Both the position numbers and the translations under genes were made by a program. This document shows positions 1 to 8,493 of a DNA stretch of 64,000 nt, piece by piece; the first letter of the stretch is position 1, and each line of letters begins with the position of its first letter. The notes below the pieces were generated by a model. The model worked only from the letters and a program-made list of their open reading frames with translations. It was not told the origin of the DNA and did not search any database. Source of the DNA: JAHEKD01 sp965215945 (GTDB taxonomy: Bacteria; Pseudomonadota; Gammaproteobacteria; Arenicellales; JAHEKD01); NCBI GenBank assembly GCA_965215945.1, contig CBDCFC010000004.1, positions 1 to 64,000 on the forward strand, written 5' to 3'.

Positions 1-586
1 ACATCATTTTGATCAACTGGCTGATTTTTAGTTCCAGACTCAAGTCGAACGAATTCCTCGGTATTGTGCTCTCGTTGATTGGTGTGATCGTGTTGATCAG
101 TGAAGGACAAGTTACGACCCTGCTGAATTTTGAATTCAAGCGTGGCGATTTGTGGATCATTTTTGCGACCCTGATGTGGGGTTTATATACCACTCTGTTG
201 CCCAGATGGCGGCCCACAGCGTTATCCGGACTTGAGTTTTTATCCGTGCTGGCTGTAATTGGCGTTGTCCCACTGATAATAGCCAGAATTGCCAATCCAT
301 TCGCTGAGCCGGCGTTCGAATGGAGCATTACAAACCTGAGCGTCATCGCCTATATTGCTATTGCCCGCTTCAATCATCGCCTGGTTCTTTTTCAACGAAG
401 GCGTGAAGCATATCGGGCCTGAAAAGGCCGGCCAGTCGATTCACTTGATGCCTGTGTTCGTTTCGGTCATGGCCTGGTTTTTTTCTGGGTGAAAAATTGC
501 ACAGCTATCATTTAATCGGAGCGGGACTAATTTTTGCTGGCTTATTGGTTGCTAATAAGCTTTCGTTGTTTAAATTTAAATCTTGA
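1..586 (+). pseudogene. EamA/DMT-family transporter, 3' part, two frameshifts
   Basis: The left end of the window cuts into a drug/metabolite (EamA) permease. Hydrophobic segments with typical DMT spacing read from base 3 to about 365, then continue in another frame (WFFFNEGVKHIGPEKAGQ), then shift again at a run of seven T (478-484) to read FFLGEKLHSYHLIGAGLIFA and a TGA at 584-586. Removing one T restores the final helix. The role is export of an unknown small metabolite across the inner membrane. The lesions may be sequencing errors rather than decay. Family call is firm; substrate is unknown. Confidence 0.75.
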
Positions 587-620
587 ACTCAACCACCTGA
601 ACCCAACACAAAAATAAATC

Positions 621-707
621 GGTCATTCTGGAATCACGAAGTGATATTCAGAATCTTTTCAAACACTACGAGTTTATTAGGAGATACTGGCTTTCGCCAG
701 TATGACA
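621..707. repeat. Degenerate intergenic palindromic repeat
   Basis: The stretch starts with GGTCATTCTGGAATCACGAA and ends with CTGGCTTTCGCCAGTATGAC, so a GTCAT at one end faces an ATGAC at the other, with an internal CTGG-CTTTCG-CCAG hairpin. This is the layout of small dispersed palindromic repeats found between genes in many gammaproteobacteria. It fills the gap between two convergent genes. Related degraded copies occur at 4.1-4.4, 7.7-8.0 and 12.4-12.6 kb. Confidence 0.5.
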
Positions 708-744
708 AAAGCATAGCTTGAAAATTGGAAAACTATAAAAAATC

Positions 745-1431
745 CTAAACATTAATGGAAAAAGTTTTTTCAAGACTCCTCTGTCCAGTCGGTGTTACTT
801 GAACTAGCCTACTGTTTTTTCTTTGTTTAATCCATTTAAGGCTGAGTAGTTTTTCACAGATCGCCGCACCCAGAGACCCTGCCAAATGTGGCTGTCTTTC
901 ACTCCAATCAAGACAGGTCTGACTGAATTTTCGACGTTTACTTCTTGCCAGGACAAGATCAATGCCAATTTCAGTCAAAAACTTCTCACCTTTTTGAGTC
1001 AGTTCAAAATTTTTACCAGATTCAATGATTGATCCATTTTTGACCAGTGCCTGAGTAATTTTTACGCCCAGTGAACCCGCTAAATGGTCATAACACATAC
1101 GCCCATCCCTCAACAGCTGATCTTTGGGCCCAGGTTGATGAGGCCGTTTAACTTTTGAAGTTGTCACCACTTGTAATGCTTCCAGAGCAGCAGCAACATG
1201 ATGGTTTGCCAGTCGGTAATAACGATGCCTGCCCTGCTTTTCAACGGTGATAAGTTCGCCTTGAACTAACTTTGATAGATGTGAGCTGGCTGTTTGCGGT
1301 GTGATGCCTGCTACATAAGCAAGCTCGCTAGCAGTGCGTGCGCGATTATCCAACAGCACGCATAACATTGTCGCTCTGGCAGAATCGCCCATTAAGGCAG
1401 CTACATTTGAAATGCTCGGATTTGCATTCAT
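745..1431 (-). CDS. ArsR-type winged-helix regulator with C-terminal repeat domain
   Basis: A 228-residue DNA-binding protein. The first ~85 residues form an ArsR-type winged helix: MGDSARATMLCVLLDNRART, then the recognition helix in TPQTASSHLSKL and the wing in KQGRHRYYRL. The C-terminal half contains two similar Cys/His-Leu-Ala-Gly elements, MCYDHLAGSLG and TCLDW...HLAGSLG, which look like an internal duplication and could bind an effector or metal; that is inference. It is longer than classical ArsR (about 100 residues). It faces away from the exporter gene at 1751 and may control it. No metal-site motif (CVC) is visible. Confidence 0.75.
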   Translation of the reverse strand: MNANPSISNVAALMGDSARATMLCVLLDNRARTASELAYVAGITPQTASSHLSKLVQGELITVEKQGRHRYYRLANHHVAAALEALQVVTTSKVKRPHQPGPKDQLLRDGRMCYDHLAGSLGVKITQALVKNGSIIESGKNFELTQKGEKFLTEIGIDLVLARSKRRKFSQTCLDWSERQPHLAGSLGAAICEKLLSLKWIKQRKNSRLVQVTPTGQRSLEKTFSINV

Positions 1432-1750
1432 ACTTCGATTATAAGCGAACTATTAATGCATGACAATTAGTTATAATTCCCGACTGTCAAGCAACAAAAA
1501 ATGTTTGACTTAAAGTTAACTTGAAGCGTTACCATCCAACAATCTGAGAAGATATTAAATCTACAAATGACTGAATTACCTAGAACCCCATTTCAAAATA
1601 GTCGAGCGACGTTCAGACAAGGCAAAAGGCCGGCATTGTGTTATTAGTGAACGGGCCGGCACAAGCAAGCAAAAGTGCAGTTTACAGATTAGTAAATGAG
1701 CATTTTGAACGAGCTTTTAACGATGTATCAACCAGCGCAGGCATTTTGAG
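1432..1750. other. Intergenic region between divergent regulator and exporter
   Basis: No convincing gene in this 319-base gap. The first ~100 bases beside the regulator start are AT-rich and would hold its promoter. Bases 1628-1661 contain a GGCCGGC / GGGCCGGC inverted pair around an AT-rich loop, within a low-complexity stretch resembling dispersed gammaproteobacterial repeats. No Shine-Dalgarno is evident directly upstream of the ATG at 1751. Confidence 0.4.
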
Positions 1751-2653
1751 ATGGGTTCTATAGAAAGATCGCTTGCCAAAGAATATGCTCTGCTTGGTCT
1801 GTTGGCATTATTGTGGGGTGCCTCTTACCCACTAATCAAAATAGCGGTTAGCTCACTGCCGCCGCTGACTGTAGTCAGCATCAGAGTGACAATTGCATCG
1901 TTATTATTGTTGATGATTTGCCTGAGCAAGTCTGAACATCTACCAAAAGATCTGTCAAGCTGGATCAAACTTTTTATTCAATCTTGTCTTAATTGTATTT
2001 TTCCCTGGAGCCTGCTGGTCTGGGGGCAACAATTTGTCGATAGTTCAATAGCAGCCATTTTGAACTCGACCACCCCGGTTTTTGTATTCCTAATGACCTA
2101 TTTTTGGATCAAGCATGAAGCCACCTCAGTCAAAAAAGGTTTGGGAGCTGCAATTGGCCTGTCCGGTGTTATTCTCATCATAGGTATCGATTCGTTACAA
2201 GGATTAGGCCAAAACACCATCGCCCAAATTGCCATCACCTTGGCCACAATCTGTTACGCGGGCGCAGCCATATACGGCAAATCATTTACCGGGATTTCGC
2301 CCCTGGCAACTGCTTTCGGTACTTTATTTATCGCAACTGTTATTGTGTTGCCAACCACACTGATAATCGAACAACCCTGGACGCTTCAGCCCACAACAGC
2401 CTCAATCTGGGCTTCAATCGTCCTGGGATTGTTCTCAACAGGTGTTGCACTGGTAATTTACTTTCGCCTTCTAAAAACACTCGGCTCTGCTGGAACTACC
2501 AGTGTCAGTTATTTGCGAACCATTGTGGCGGTGTTAATCGGTACATTAATATTGGGTGAAACCTTATCATTGACCACGTTTATTGGTATTGTGCTGGTAT
2601 TAATCGGCGTGATATTACTGACCTCAAAAGCCCTGGAGAATGATAAAACTTGA
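1751..2653 (+). CDS. EamA/DMT-family transporter
   Basis: A 300-residue inner-membrane protein with about ten hydrophobic segments arranged as two EamA repeats (roughly residues 12-145 and 155-290). Typical features are LLALLWGASYPLIKIAV at the first helix and LGETLSLTTFIGIVLVLIGV near the end. The length is normal. It probably exports an amino acid or other small metabolite; nothing in the sequence fixes the substrate. It lies divergent from an ArsR-type regulator and its 3' end overlaps the start of alkA by 14 bases, so the two may be co-transcribed. Confidence 0.85.
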   Translation: MGSIERSLAKEYALLGLLALLWGASYPLIKIAVSSLPPLTVVSIRVTIASLLLLMICLSKSEHLPKDLSSWIKLFIQSCLNCIFPWSLLVWGQQFVDSSIAAILNSTTPVFVFLMTYFWIKHEATSVKKGLGAAIGLSGVILIIGIDSLQGLGQNTIAQIAITLATICYAGAAIYGKSFTGISPLATAFGTLFIATVIVLPTTLIIEQPWTLQPTTASIWASIVLGLFSTGVALVIYFRLLKTLGSAGTTSVSYLRTIVAVLIGTLILGETLSLTTFIGIVLVLIGVILLTSKALENDKT

Positions 2654-3516
2654 CTACCAAAAGCCCTACAACTGGCAAGCCTTAATCGATTTTCTGGCCG
2701 TTAGGGCAACACCTGGTGTTGAAAAAGTCGCAGAGGGAAAGTACTACCGCTCTGTCGAAGTTGAAAACCAGCAGGGTTTTATTGAAGTGAGCCACGATGC
2801 TAAATCGAACTCACTCAATTGCCGGATTAACGGTATTAACAAAAAACAACAGCCAGAATTAATCAAAAGAATTAAAAGCATATTCGATCTTAAGCTTAAT
2901 CCCAAATTAGTTAACGCTGCATTAAAGCGTGATCGAACACTCTGGACAGTAGCAAAGAAGAATCAGGGTTTGCGTGTGCCGGGTTGTTGGGATGGGTTTT
3001 GAAATTGCTGTGCGTGCCATTGTCGGGCAGCAGATTTCTGTCGTTGGCGCTACTACCGTGATTGGAAAAATCGTTCAACAATATGGTCAGACGATCTGCT
3101 CCCCGGACACAGCGGGACATTCTGAAATTAGCCACTTATTTCCCAAGCCCGCAATGCTTGCTGAGCTTGACCCAGAATCATTACCCATGCCCAAGGCCAG
3201 AGCCGAGACGATAACCCGTGTTGCACAAGCAATCATAAACAGTGAGCTGAACTTTAATCACGATCAAGAACCCGGACAAATGATAGATCAGCTATTAGCA
3301 ATCAAAGGCATCGGCCCTTGGACGGCTCAATATATTGCCATGCGCGCCCTGGCACATCCTGATGCACTGCTCGAGGGCGATTTGATATTAGAGAAAAAAG
3401 CGGCCCGACTTTATGGCAAAGGCGATAGAATGAAAACGGCAGAATTGCTTGAATACGCTGAAAAATGGCGTCCCTGGCGGGCTTATGCCGCCATGCATAT
3501 TTGGAACTTACCTTAA
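2640..3516 (+). CDS. alkA: DNA-3-methyladenine glycosylase II (AlkA-like), frameshifted
   Basis: Base-excision repair glycosylase that removes alkylated purines. The N-terminal AlkA domain reads to residue ~120 and the HhH-GPD domain follows in another frame: IAVRAIVGQQIS, the helix-hairpin-helix LLAIKGIGPWTAQYIAM, and the catalytic Asp in LLEGDLILEKKAA, ending in YAEKWRPWRAYAAMHIWNL. The two halves join at a run of four T (2997-3000); three T would give an uninterrupted reading through CWDGFEIAVRA. The gene overlaps the upstream exporter and is followed by ogt. The frameshift may be a sequencing error. Confidence 0.85.
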
Positions 3517-3536
3517 ACAAACTGAGATCTCAAACT

Positions 3537-4051
3537 ATGTTTTATACCTATCACAAAACACCAATAGGCAATATCTTTATTGCCGGTGATGGTAAAACTA
3601 TCAAGCTGATGAGTTTTCCTGAAGGCCGCCAGCAACGTCGTCCCCAAGCTGACTGGCAAGCAACAAACAATCCATTTAAGCAGGCCATAAAACAACTGGA
3701 TGATTATTTTTCGGGAAAACTCAAAAATTTGATCTCCCTTTGCAACCAGGCGGCACTGAATTTCAGCAGCAAGTCTGGCAAGCGTTGTTGAAAATTCCTT
3801 ATGGTGAAACCACCAGTTATGGCGAACTGGCAAAATCAATTAATCGACCCAAGGCCTCACGCGCAGTTGGTGCCGCCAACGGAGCAAATCCAATACCGAT
3901 TGTAATTCCCTGTCATCGAGTGATTGGTTCAACCGGCAACTTAACCGGCTTTGGCGGCGGCCTGCCAACCAAACAATGGCTGCTCGCCCACGAGCAAAGT
4001 CATTTGCCTAAATCCAAACGTGTTGCACAACAATATCAGTTTGATTTTTAA
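3537..4051 (+). CDS. ogt: Methylated-DNA--protein-cysteine methyltransferase, frameshifted
   Basis: Suicide DNA repair protein that moves the methyl group from O6-methylguanine to its own Cys. The N-terminal part begins MFYTYHKTPIGNIFIAG. The C-terminal part has the active-site motif IPCHRVIGS after the HTH segment YGELAKSINRPKASRAVGAA. They are in different frames and meet at an A run (3723-3727); one more A would restore KKFDLPLQPGGTEFQQQVW. With alkA directly upstream this forms an alkylation-repair pair, both members broken at a homopolymer, which makes an assembly error plausible. Confidence 0.85.
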
Positions 4052-4552
4052 TCACTTGATCTAACATGCAGAAAACATGTTCGAACCTACCGTCATTCTG
4101 GGCTTGATCCCATTGCTGTTCACACTAATTTTTGTTTTCCCCATGTACTTCCAACCCCTTCGTCATGCCCGTACTGAATCGAGTTCCGCACAGGCTTCGG
4201 CGGGCATCCAGAACACCTCAAGCTCACTTGATATAGTCACTTTCATAAATCCTGAAACAGATCGAATGAGTCATTGCGAGAAGCTAAAAGCGACGAAGCA
4301 ATCCAGTTCCCCTCAAGATTGACGAGATTGCTTCACTATATATGAAATTAATCATAGATTTAATCCCCTTAGATGGAGGTTTAGAGGGGTATGGGCAATT
4401 ATTCGAAGTGAGGCAATACAGGTTTATGCCGACCTGATTTACCGGGAAGTTAAAGTACAAACTGAATAAATAATTTTTTTAATGCCCGTTTCGTTTCCCG
4501 GTTAATAGTGTTGGGTTGATCTGAATAGCTTTACTTTTCAATCGATGCCCCT
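4052..4552. repeat. Cluster of degraded dispersed repeats
   Basis: A 501-base gap between convergent genes. Bases 4163-4220 hold GTCATGCCCG facing CGGGCATCCAGAAC, and 4267-4335 hold CATTGCGAGAAGC...GAAGCAATCCAG followed by GACGAGATTGCTTC, both typical of small dispersed repeats in gammaproteobacteria. An inverted pair CCCCTTAGATGGAGG / TTTAGAGGGG around 4366-4390 could fold as a hairpin. An 81-codon open frame at 4077 is translated repeat sequence and I do not regard it as a gene. Confidence 0.55.
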
Positions 4553-5437
4553 CTAACTGATGATAGCAATTAACCAAGCTGACCCAATCAGCACTAAAGT
4601 CACAAGCCCATAAATTCTCTGTGCATTATTATTAATCGGAATTTTGGAATTGAAATTAGCGATTAACCACCCTACTACCAATCCACATACAAATCCCCAC
4701 AAGTGTGCACCGATATCCGTATTTTCACCACTTGTTCCAGTAAATCCTAACAACGCTATACCCCCAAATATTGGACCCAAGCGTTTTGACCAGGAAAGCT
4801 GAGAAAAGTATTTCATTTTCCAAACATAACCGCAGAGCACACCAAGCATTGCGAACACTGCTGTTGAAGCGCCAATGCTCAAGTGAGTTGTACCCTGCAT
4901 ATAAACGTTTACAGCATTACCCAGAATGCCGCCTGCTAACATCGACAAGGCTGACAGGCCATACCCTAAATAACGCCCCGTGAAGTATAAGAAAAACAGA
5001 CCAAAACCAATGTTTGAAACCAAATGTTGGCCGCTGGCATGCAAGGTCAAAGCAGTAACCAGGCGCCAGATCTCACCGCCATGGATTTGCTGACTATCAA
5101 TTCGGCCTTCAGCATACCAATCAATGCCGAACAAACCAAAACCTGCTGCAATACTGATTAAACTCAGAACAAAAAAATATCCTGCCAATCCCGGTATTGC
5201 ATTTAAGTATCGTGGCTCAGTAGTGGACCGCGGCGGTGCATTAATAATATTCTCATCAACATAAGCATTCATTTCTGCTTGTGCCTGGCTGGCAAATCTT
5301 GAATCTACGATTAGCGCATAACCATCATCTGCTTTTACTACCCTCGAATCAATACCCCGAGATTGCAAAACAAACTGACGATCTGTGCAAATTTGATGTG
5401 AGTGATGCGTAAAAACTACGCTATAAGAATCATCCAT
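4553..5437 (-). CDS. Rhomboid-family intramembrane serine protease
   Basis: A 294-residue membrane protease. Residues 1-75 are a soluble domain with the pattern of small signal-sensing DUF2007-like domains (VLQSRGIDSRVV...). The membrane core runs from ~80, with HASGQHLVSN around residue 133, the nucleophile Ser191 in SIGASTAVFA, and the catalytic His245 in DIGAHLWGFVCG. It cleaves substrate helices within the inner membrane; the substrate is unknown. Both catalytic residues are present, so it should be active. It stands alone between repeat-rich DNA and the HIRAN gene. Confidence 0.85.
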   Translation of the reverse strand: MDDSYSVVFTHHSHQICTDRQFVLQSRGIDSRVVKADDGYALIVDSRFASQAQAEMNAYVDENIINAPPRSTTEPRYLNAIPGLAGYFFVLSLISIAAGFGLFGIDWYAEGRIDSQQIHGGEIWRLVTALTLHASGQHLVSNIGFGLFFLYFTGRYLGYGLSALSMLAGGILGNAVNVYMQGTTHLSIGASTAVFAMLGVLCGYVWKMKYFSQLSWSKRLGPIFGGIALLGFTGTSGENTDIGAHLWGFVCGLVVGWLIANFNSKIPINNNAQRIYGLVTLVLIGSAWLIAIIS

Positions 5438-5693
5438 TGAAATAAGATGGGGCTTGATGCGGTAATTTAAACTATAAGTCTTTCGGCTTAATCAAGTAAT
5501 TTCGTTGGTCTCATAAGCAAGAATCTTATTTAACCAGTTCCTATATCGAGAATCGACGGGATATTGGTAGAAACTATCTAAAACCTTATAATTAAAGGAA
5601 ATTTATAGTTCCCTATAAATTATTTTGGAACTACCAAATCCTTAACTCTACTGTTAGGTAATTTTGTGTAGCTCCCAAAAATTGGAGAATAAT

Positions 5694-6047
5694 GTGGCTA
5701 GTACTTTCCTCGTTGGTGTGCGTGGAGAATCGTTCCAGAACGATGATGGCACCGAAAGACAAGATATTATAAAAGAATTGAAAACTGGCCAAGCAATTAG
5801 CCTCGTTGCGGACCCAATGAACAAGCATGACAGAAATGCGGTTGTCGTATTAACTACTGGTGGAAAACAGATAGGCTTTCTCCCTTCTGATGCAAGAGAT
5901 TCAAGTTCAATTCTGAGAGGTGAGCCAATTACAGCCACGATTCACAAACTTACTGGCGGTACAAACTGGTTTGCTCGAACAATATTAGGAAAAAAAACAT
6001 ACTGGGGTTGTACTGAAGTTGTCGAAACCAGAGCCAGATTGGTCTAG
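5694..6047 (+). CDS. HIRAN-domain protein
   Basis: A small stand-alone HIRAN domain of about 117 residues (TFLVGVRGESFQNDDG, DPMNKHDRNAVVV, IGFLPSDAR). HIRAN domains bind DNA ends or stalled forks in SNF2-type helicases; stand-alone bacterial copies are common in mobile or phage contexts. I take GTG 5694 as the start: GGAG lies seven bases upstream and the conserved domain begins immediately after. An ATG at 5664 in the same frame has no ribosome site. The end overlaps the next gene by 29 bases. With the attC-like site downstream, this may be part of an integron cassette. Confidence 0.75.
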   Translation: MASTFLVGVRGESFQNDDGTERQDIIKELKTGQAISLVADPMNKHDRNAVVVLTTGGKQIGFLPSDARDSSSILRGEPITATIHKLTGGTNWFARTILGKKTYWGCTEVVETRARLV

Positions 6048-6399
6048 ATTTCGAAGGTTGAGGGAAATTGCTGAAAAGCTTGACGATCGAATTACCAGAG
6101 CTGAACAAACAGAAAAAAACGGAGATATTGATCAAGCTATATTGGATTACAAAGAGATAATTGAGGATATATACAAACTAATGGAACAAGATAAATATGC
6201 ATCAGCCCATCGTTATAATCCTGCTCCCATCAATAGGTTAAGTATGTGTCTTGAGAAACAAAAAAAATATGAAGAGTTACTAGATGTACTTGAGAGATAC
6301 GAAAATTCATTTGATCCAGTACAACCTACCAAGTCAGAAAAGGAAGCTATTGAGAAGCGGAAAGCTAGGGTAATTAAGAAGTTAGAGGGGAAAAAATAA
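6019..6399 (+). CDS. Hypothetical helical protein after HIRAN gene
   Basis: A 126-residue, highly charged protein that I do not recognise. It begins with TTG (6019) inside the 3' end of the HIRAN gene, in another frame. The middle (about residues 25-100) has a helical-hairpin pattern resembling one or two TPR units (NGDIDQAILDYKEIIEDIYK; QKKYEELLDVLERYENSF), and the C-terminus is a Lys/Glu-rich helix. The overlap suggests translation coupled to the HIRAN protein and joint function. It sits directly upstream of an attC-like site. Confidence 0.55.
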   Translation: MSKPEPDWSRFRRLREIAEKLDDRITRAEQTEKNGDIDQAILDYKEIIEDIYKLMEQDKYASAHRYNPAPINRLSMCLEKQKKYEELLDVLERYENSFDPVQPTKSEKEAIEKRKARVIKKLEGKK

Positions 6400-6414
6400 T
6401 AAAATGACAACATC

Positions 6415-6487
6415 ACCTAGCAAGGCCGATCATACAGATGCAAACTATGCTGCACTTCGTTTACGCCACGCGGCTTGGTCGTTATGA
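6415..6487 (+). other. Candidate integron attC recombination site
   Basis: A 73-base imperfect palindrome with attC-like organisation. The left outer core is ACCTAGC (one mismatch to RYYYAAC) and the right core is GTTATGA (6481-6487, close to GTTRRRY). The inner boxes CAAGGCCG (6421-6428) and CGGCTTG (6471-6477) pair with one unpaired G, like the extrahelical base of attC. An inner stem CAAAC/GTTT closes a loop reading TATGCTGCACTTC. The orientation fits the + strand genes to its left being a cassette, and the next ATG lies inside the right core. No integrase or second attC is in the window. Confidence 0.55.
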
Positions 6488-6945
6488 AAAAAATCATCAG
6501 CGGTGGGCAAACAGGTGCGGACCGAGCCGCGTTAGACGCCGCTATTGATATTGGTTTCCCTGTTGGTGGCTATTGCCCTAAAGGGCGGTTAGCGGAAGAT
6601 GGCCCGATTGACGCCAAATATCCGCTAATCGAGATTGAAGGTGGTTATGATCAAAGAACTGAGCAGAACGTCGCTCAAGCAGATGCCACGATTATTTTTT
6701 ATGATTCTGAGCCTGAGGGTGGTACCGAGCTTACCATCATTTTTTCGGTTAAGGGTCATAAGCCCTATAAATTAATCGATGTAAGTTTAATCAGCGAATC
6801 ACAGGCGGCAGAATCAATTTTTGATTTCACATTATCTCATGATGTGGAAACCCTGAATGTTGCCGGACCTAGAGCCAGCGAGTGTCCTGCTGTTTACGAT
6901 TACGTTAAAAAAGTGATGGCGGCGGTTCTCAAAAAATATGCCTGA
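6484..6945 (+). CDS. Putative molybdenum-carrier protein (YpsA-like Rossmann fold)
   Basis: About 153 residues with the signature of the putative molybdenum carrier family (PF12694, a YpsA/lysine-decarboxylase-like Rossmann fold): KIISGGQTGADRAALDAAI near the N-terminus, GGYCPKGRLAEDGPID, and GGTELTIIF. Family members bind molybdenum cofactor or a nucleotide; the cellular role is poorly defined. The ATG at 6484 lies in the right core of the attC-like site and has no Shine-Dalgarno, which is usual for an integron cassette gene. An in-frame GTG at 6475 is less likely. moaC and moeA are 5-6 kb downstream. Confidence 0.75.
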   Translation: MKKIISGGQTGADRAALDAAIDIGFPVGGYCPKGRLAEDGPIDAKYPLIEIEGGYDQRTEQNVAQADATIIFYDSEPEGGTELTIIFSVKGHKPYKLIDVSLISESQAAESIFDFTLSHDVETLNVAGPRASECPAVYDYVKKVMAAVLKKYA

Positions 6946-7041
6946 CAGCTCTTTCAAGCACATATAAATAATTAAACACATATTTCGATTTGCTGTGCTA
7001 GGCTTTGCAGACAGTTAAATCCTGGCTTTAGGGCAAATTAA

Positions 7042-7670
7042 ATGACTCTTGATAATTGGCTCACCTTCGTAATTATTTGGACAATTGCTGGCTTACCACT
7101 AGGGCCGAATGCGGTTCATACTATCAGCACCACCATAAAACACGGTTATCCGAAGTGTTTTTTGCCCCCTTAGGTATGGCATTGGCATGTGTAATCCATG
7201 CAACGATTGCCTCTATAGGTGTTGGTACATTTTTATTGCTTTATCCAAATTTATTTATTTTTCTTAAGTTATTTGGCGCCGCTTATCTGTGCTGGTTAGG
7301 AATAAAGCTTTGGCGCAGTCAACCCAAGGCTATCGAAATAGAACAAAAACAACAAGACAATAATCTGCGTATTGTATTATCTGCATGCCTGGTTTCATTA
7401 GTGAATCCAAAGGCTATTCTTGCTTATGTCGCCATATTTGCGCCTTTCATTTCTCTGGAAAACACATTGTTTCCCCAGCTTTTAATTTTAATACCAACAG
7501 CAACAATAATCGTATTTTTAAACTATGTCGGATATGCATTAGCGGCCTGGCCGATCCGTCGATGGCTGGATAGTGACTCAAAAAGAAAACTATTTAATCG
7601 TATATCGGGAACCATGTTTATAACCTTCGCTGGACTACTAGCGTTCAGCAGCAAGCGCGCAAATAGCTAA
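7042..7670 (+). CDS. LysE/RhtB-family exporter, frameshifted
   Basis: Inner-membrane amino-acid exporter of the LysE family. The first 38 residues read from ATG 7042 (DNWLTFVIIWTIAGLPLGPNAVHTI) and stop early. The rest continues in another frame from ~7160 (FFAPLGMALACVIHATIAS, then LFIFLKLFGAAYLCWLGIKLW and LVNPKAILAYVAIFAPFIS). The two frames join if the T run at 7158-7163 had seven rather than six T. The corrected protein would be about 209 residues with six helices, normal for the family. Substrate unknown. Possible sequencing error. Confidence 0.8.
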
Positions 7671-7737
7671 ACTTGAGTAATTGAACTTCTCTGTGAGATT
7701 TATAATTATAGAAGTCTCTCAAATAATTAAACACAAA

Positions 7738-8004
7738 TATAACGCCGTCATTGTGGAAATGCCGATAGGCATTATCCGCAATCCACCGGCTTTTCTTATT
7801 ATCCAGTAGAGTGGCTATTAACCCCTTGAATAAGCACGTTAGAACGGGCGTGAAGTCAGGTCACAGTAATTTCAGGCCTGATAAGCTATTTACAGCTTTT
7901 AATGTCCGTTTTAACTTAACCTTGTGAATCGAAGTACTAGCCTTTGAAATTACTAAGTTATAAGAAATTCCGCTAGATGCCGGATCAAGTCCCGGCATGA
8001 CGAC
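7738..8004. repeat. Composite dispersed repeat in intergenic gap
   Basis: The gap between the LysE gene and the small gene at 8062 is 391 bases. It opens with CGCCGTCATTGTGGAAATGC and closes with GATGCCGG...CCCGGCATGACG, i.e. GTCAT and ATGAC ends facing each other around about 265 bases. The end motifs are those of common GTCAT...ATGAC palindromic repeats. Nothing between them looks coding. It may be two degraded repeats or one composite element. Confidence 0.45.
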
Positions 8005-8061
8005 TGTGTGTCATTATTCACAAGAACAATTTTAGAATCCAAGTACGACTATTCACTTAGC

Positions 8062-8472
8062 TTACGCTTTATTAAAAATCGACAAGTAATCAACGGCTCG
8101 GTTTTCGTTAGAGATATGCAGGGTGACAATTTGTTTGATTTTGACATGGGTGTGCTTGGCGTATTTTTTTGCGTGCCAGAAAACCGCTCGAAGTCGCTCG
8201 TCTTCGTGATCGGTAATCATGACAAACTGTTCGGGCGTCATGGTTTGAATGTCGGTCTGATCGAGGTTGGCCTGTCTGATTGGATCGACCCAACTTGTTG
8301 AATTTTCACCACAGAGCATCACATATAATCCACCCATTTCTACCAGCCACTCGGATATTTGAGTTTGTCGTTCAGCGCTTACTAGATCCTCTATAGCTAC
8401 CACAACTTTAAACGGAGAAAAGTTGGAAATATCGGGAAGCTCGTTATTCTCTGTGAGTTGGATGTATTCCAT
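8062..8472 (-). CDS. Small uncharacterised protein (DUF7684-like)
   Basis: A 136-residue soluble protein. The core (about residues 20-115) contains FKVVVAIEDLVS, QISEWLVEMGGLYVMLCGE, SSWVDPIR-like and FVMITDHEDE segments that I associate with the DUF7684 family, whose function is unknown. Alternating beta strands and helices suggest a compact alpha/beta fold. It is 21 bases downstream of the TPR gene on the same strand and could share its transcript. No signal peptide or membrane segment. Confidence 0.6.
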   Translation of the reverse strand: MEYIQLTENNELPDISNFSPFKVVVAIEDLVSAERQTQISEWLVEMGGLYVMLCGENSTSWVDPIRQANLDQTDIQTMTPEQFVMITDHEDERLRAVFWHAKKYAKHTHVKIKQIVTLHISNENRAVDYLSIFNKA

Positions 8473-8493
8473 TGCTTTGATTATAAAGCAAAG

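Noticed and set aside
4077..4322. An 81-codon open frame with a hydrophobic start
   Set aside because: It runs through two dispersed-repeat copies and has no homologue pattern; it is translated repeat DNA.
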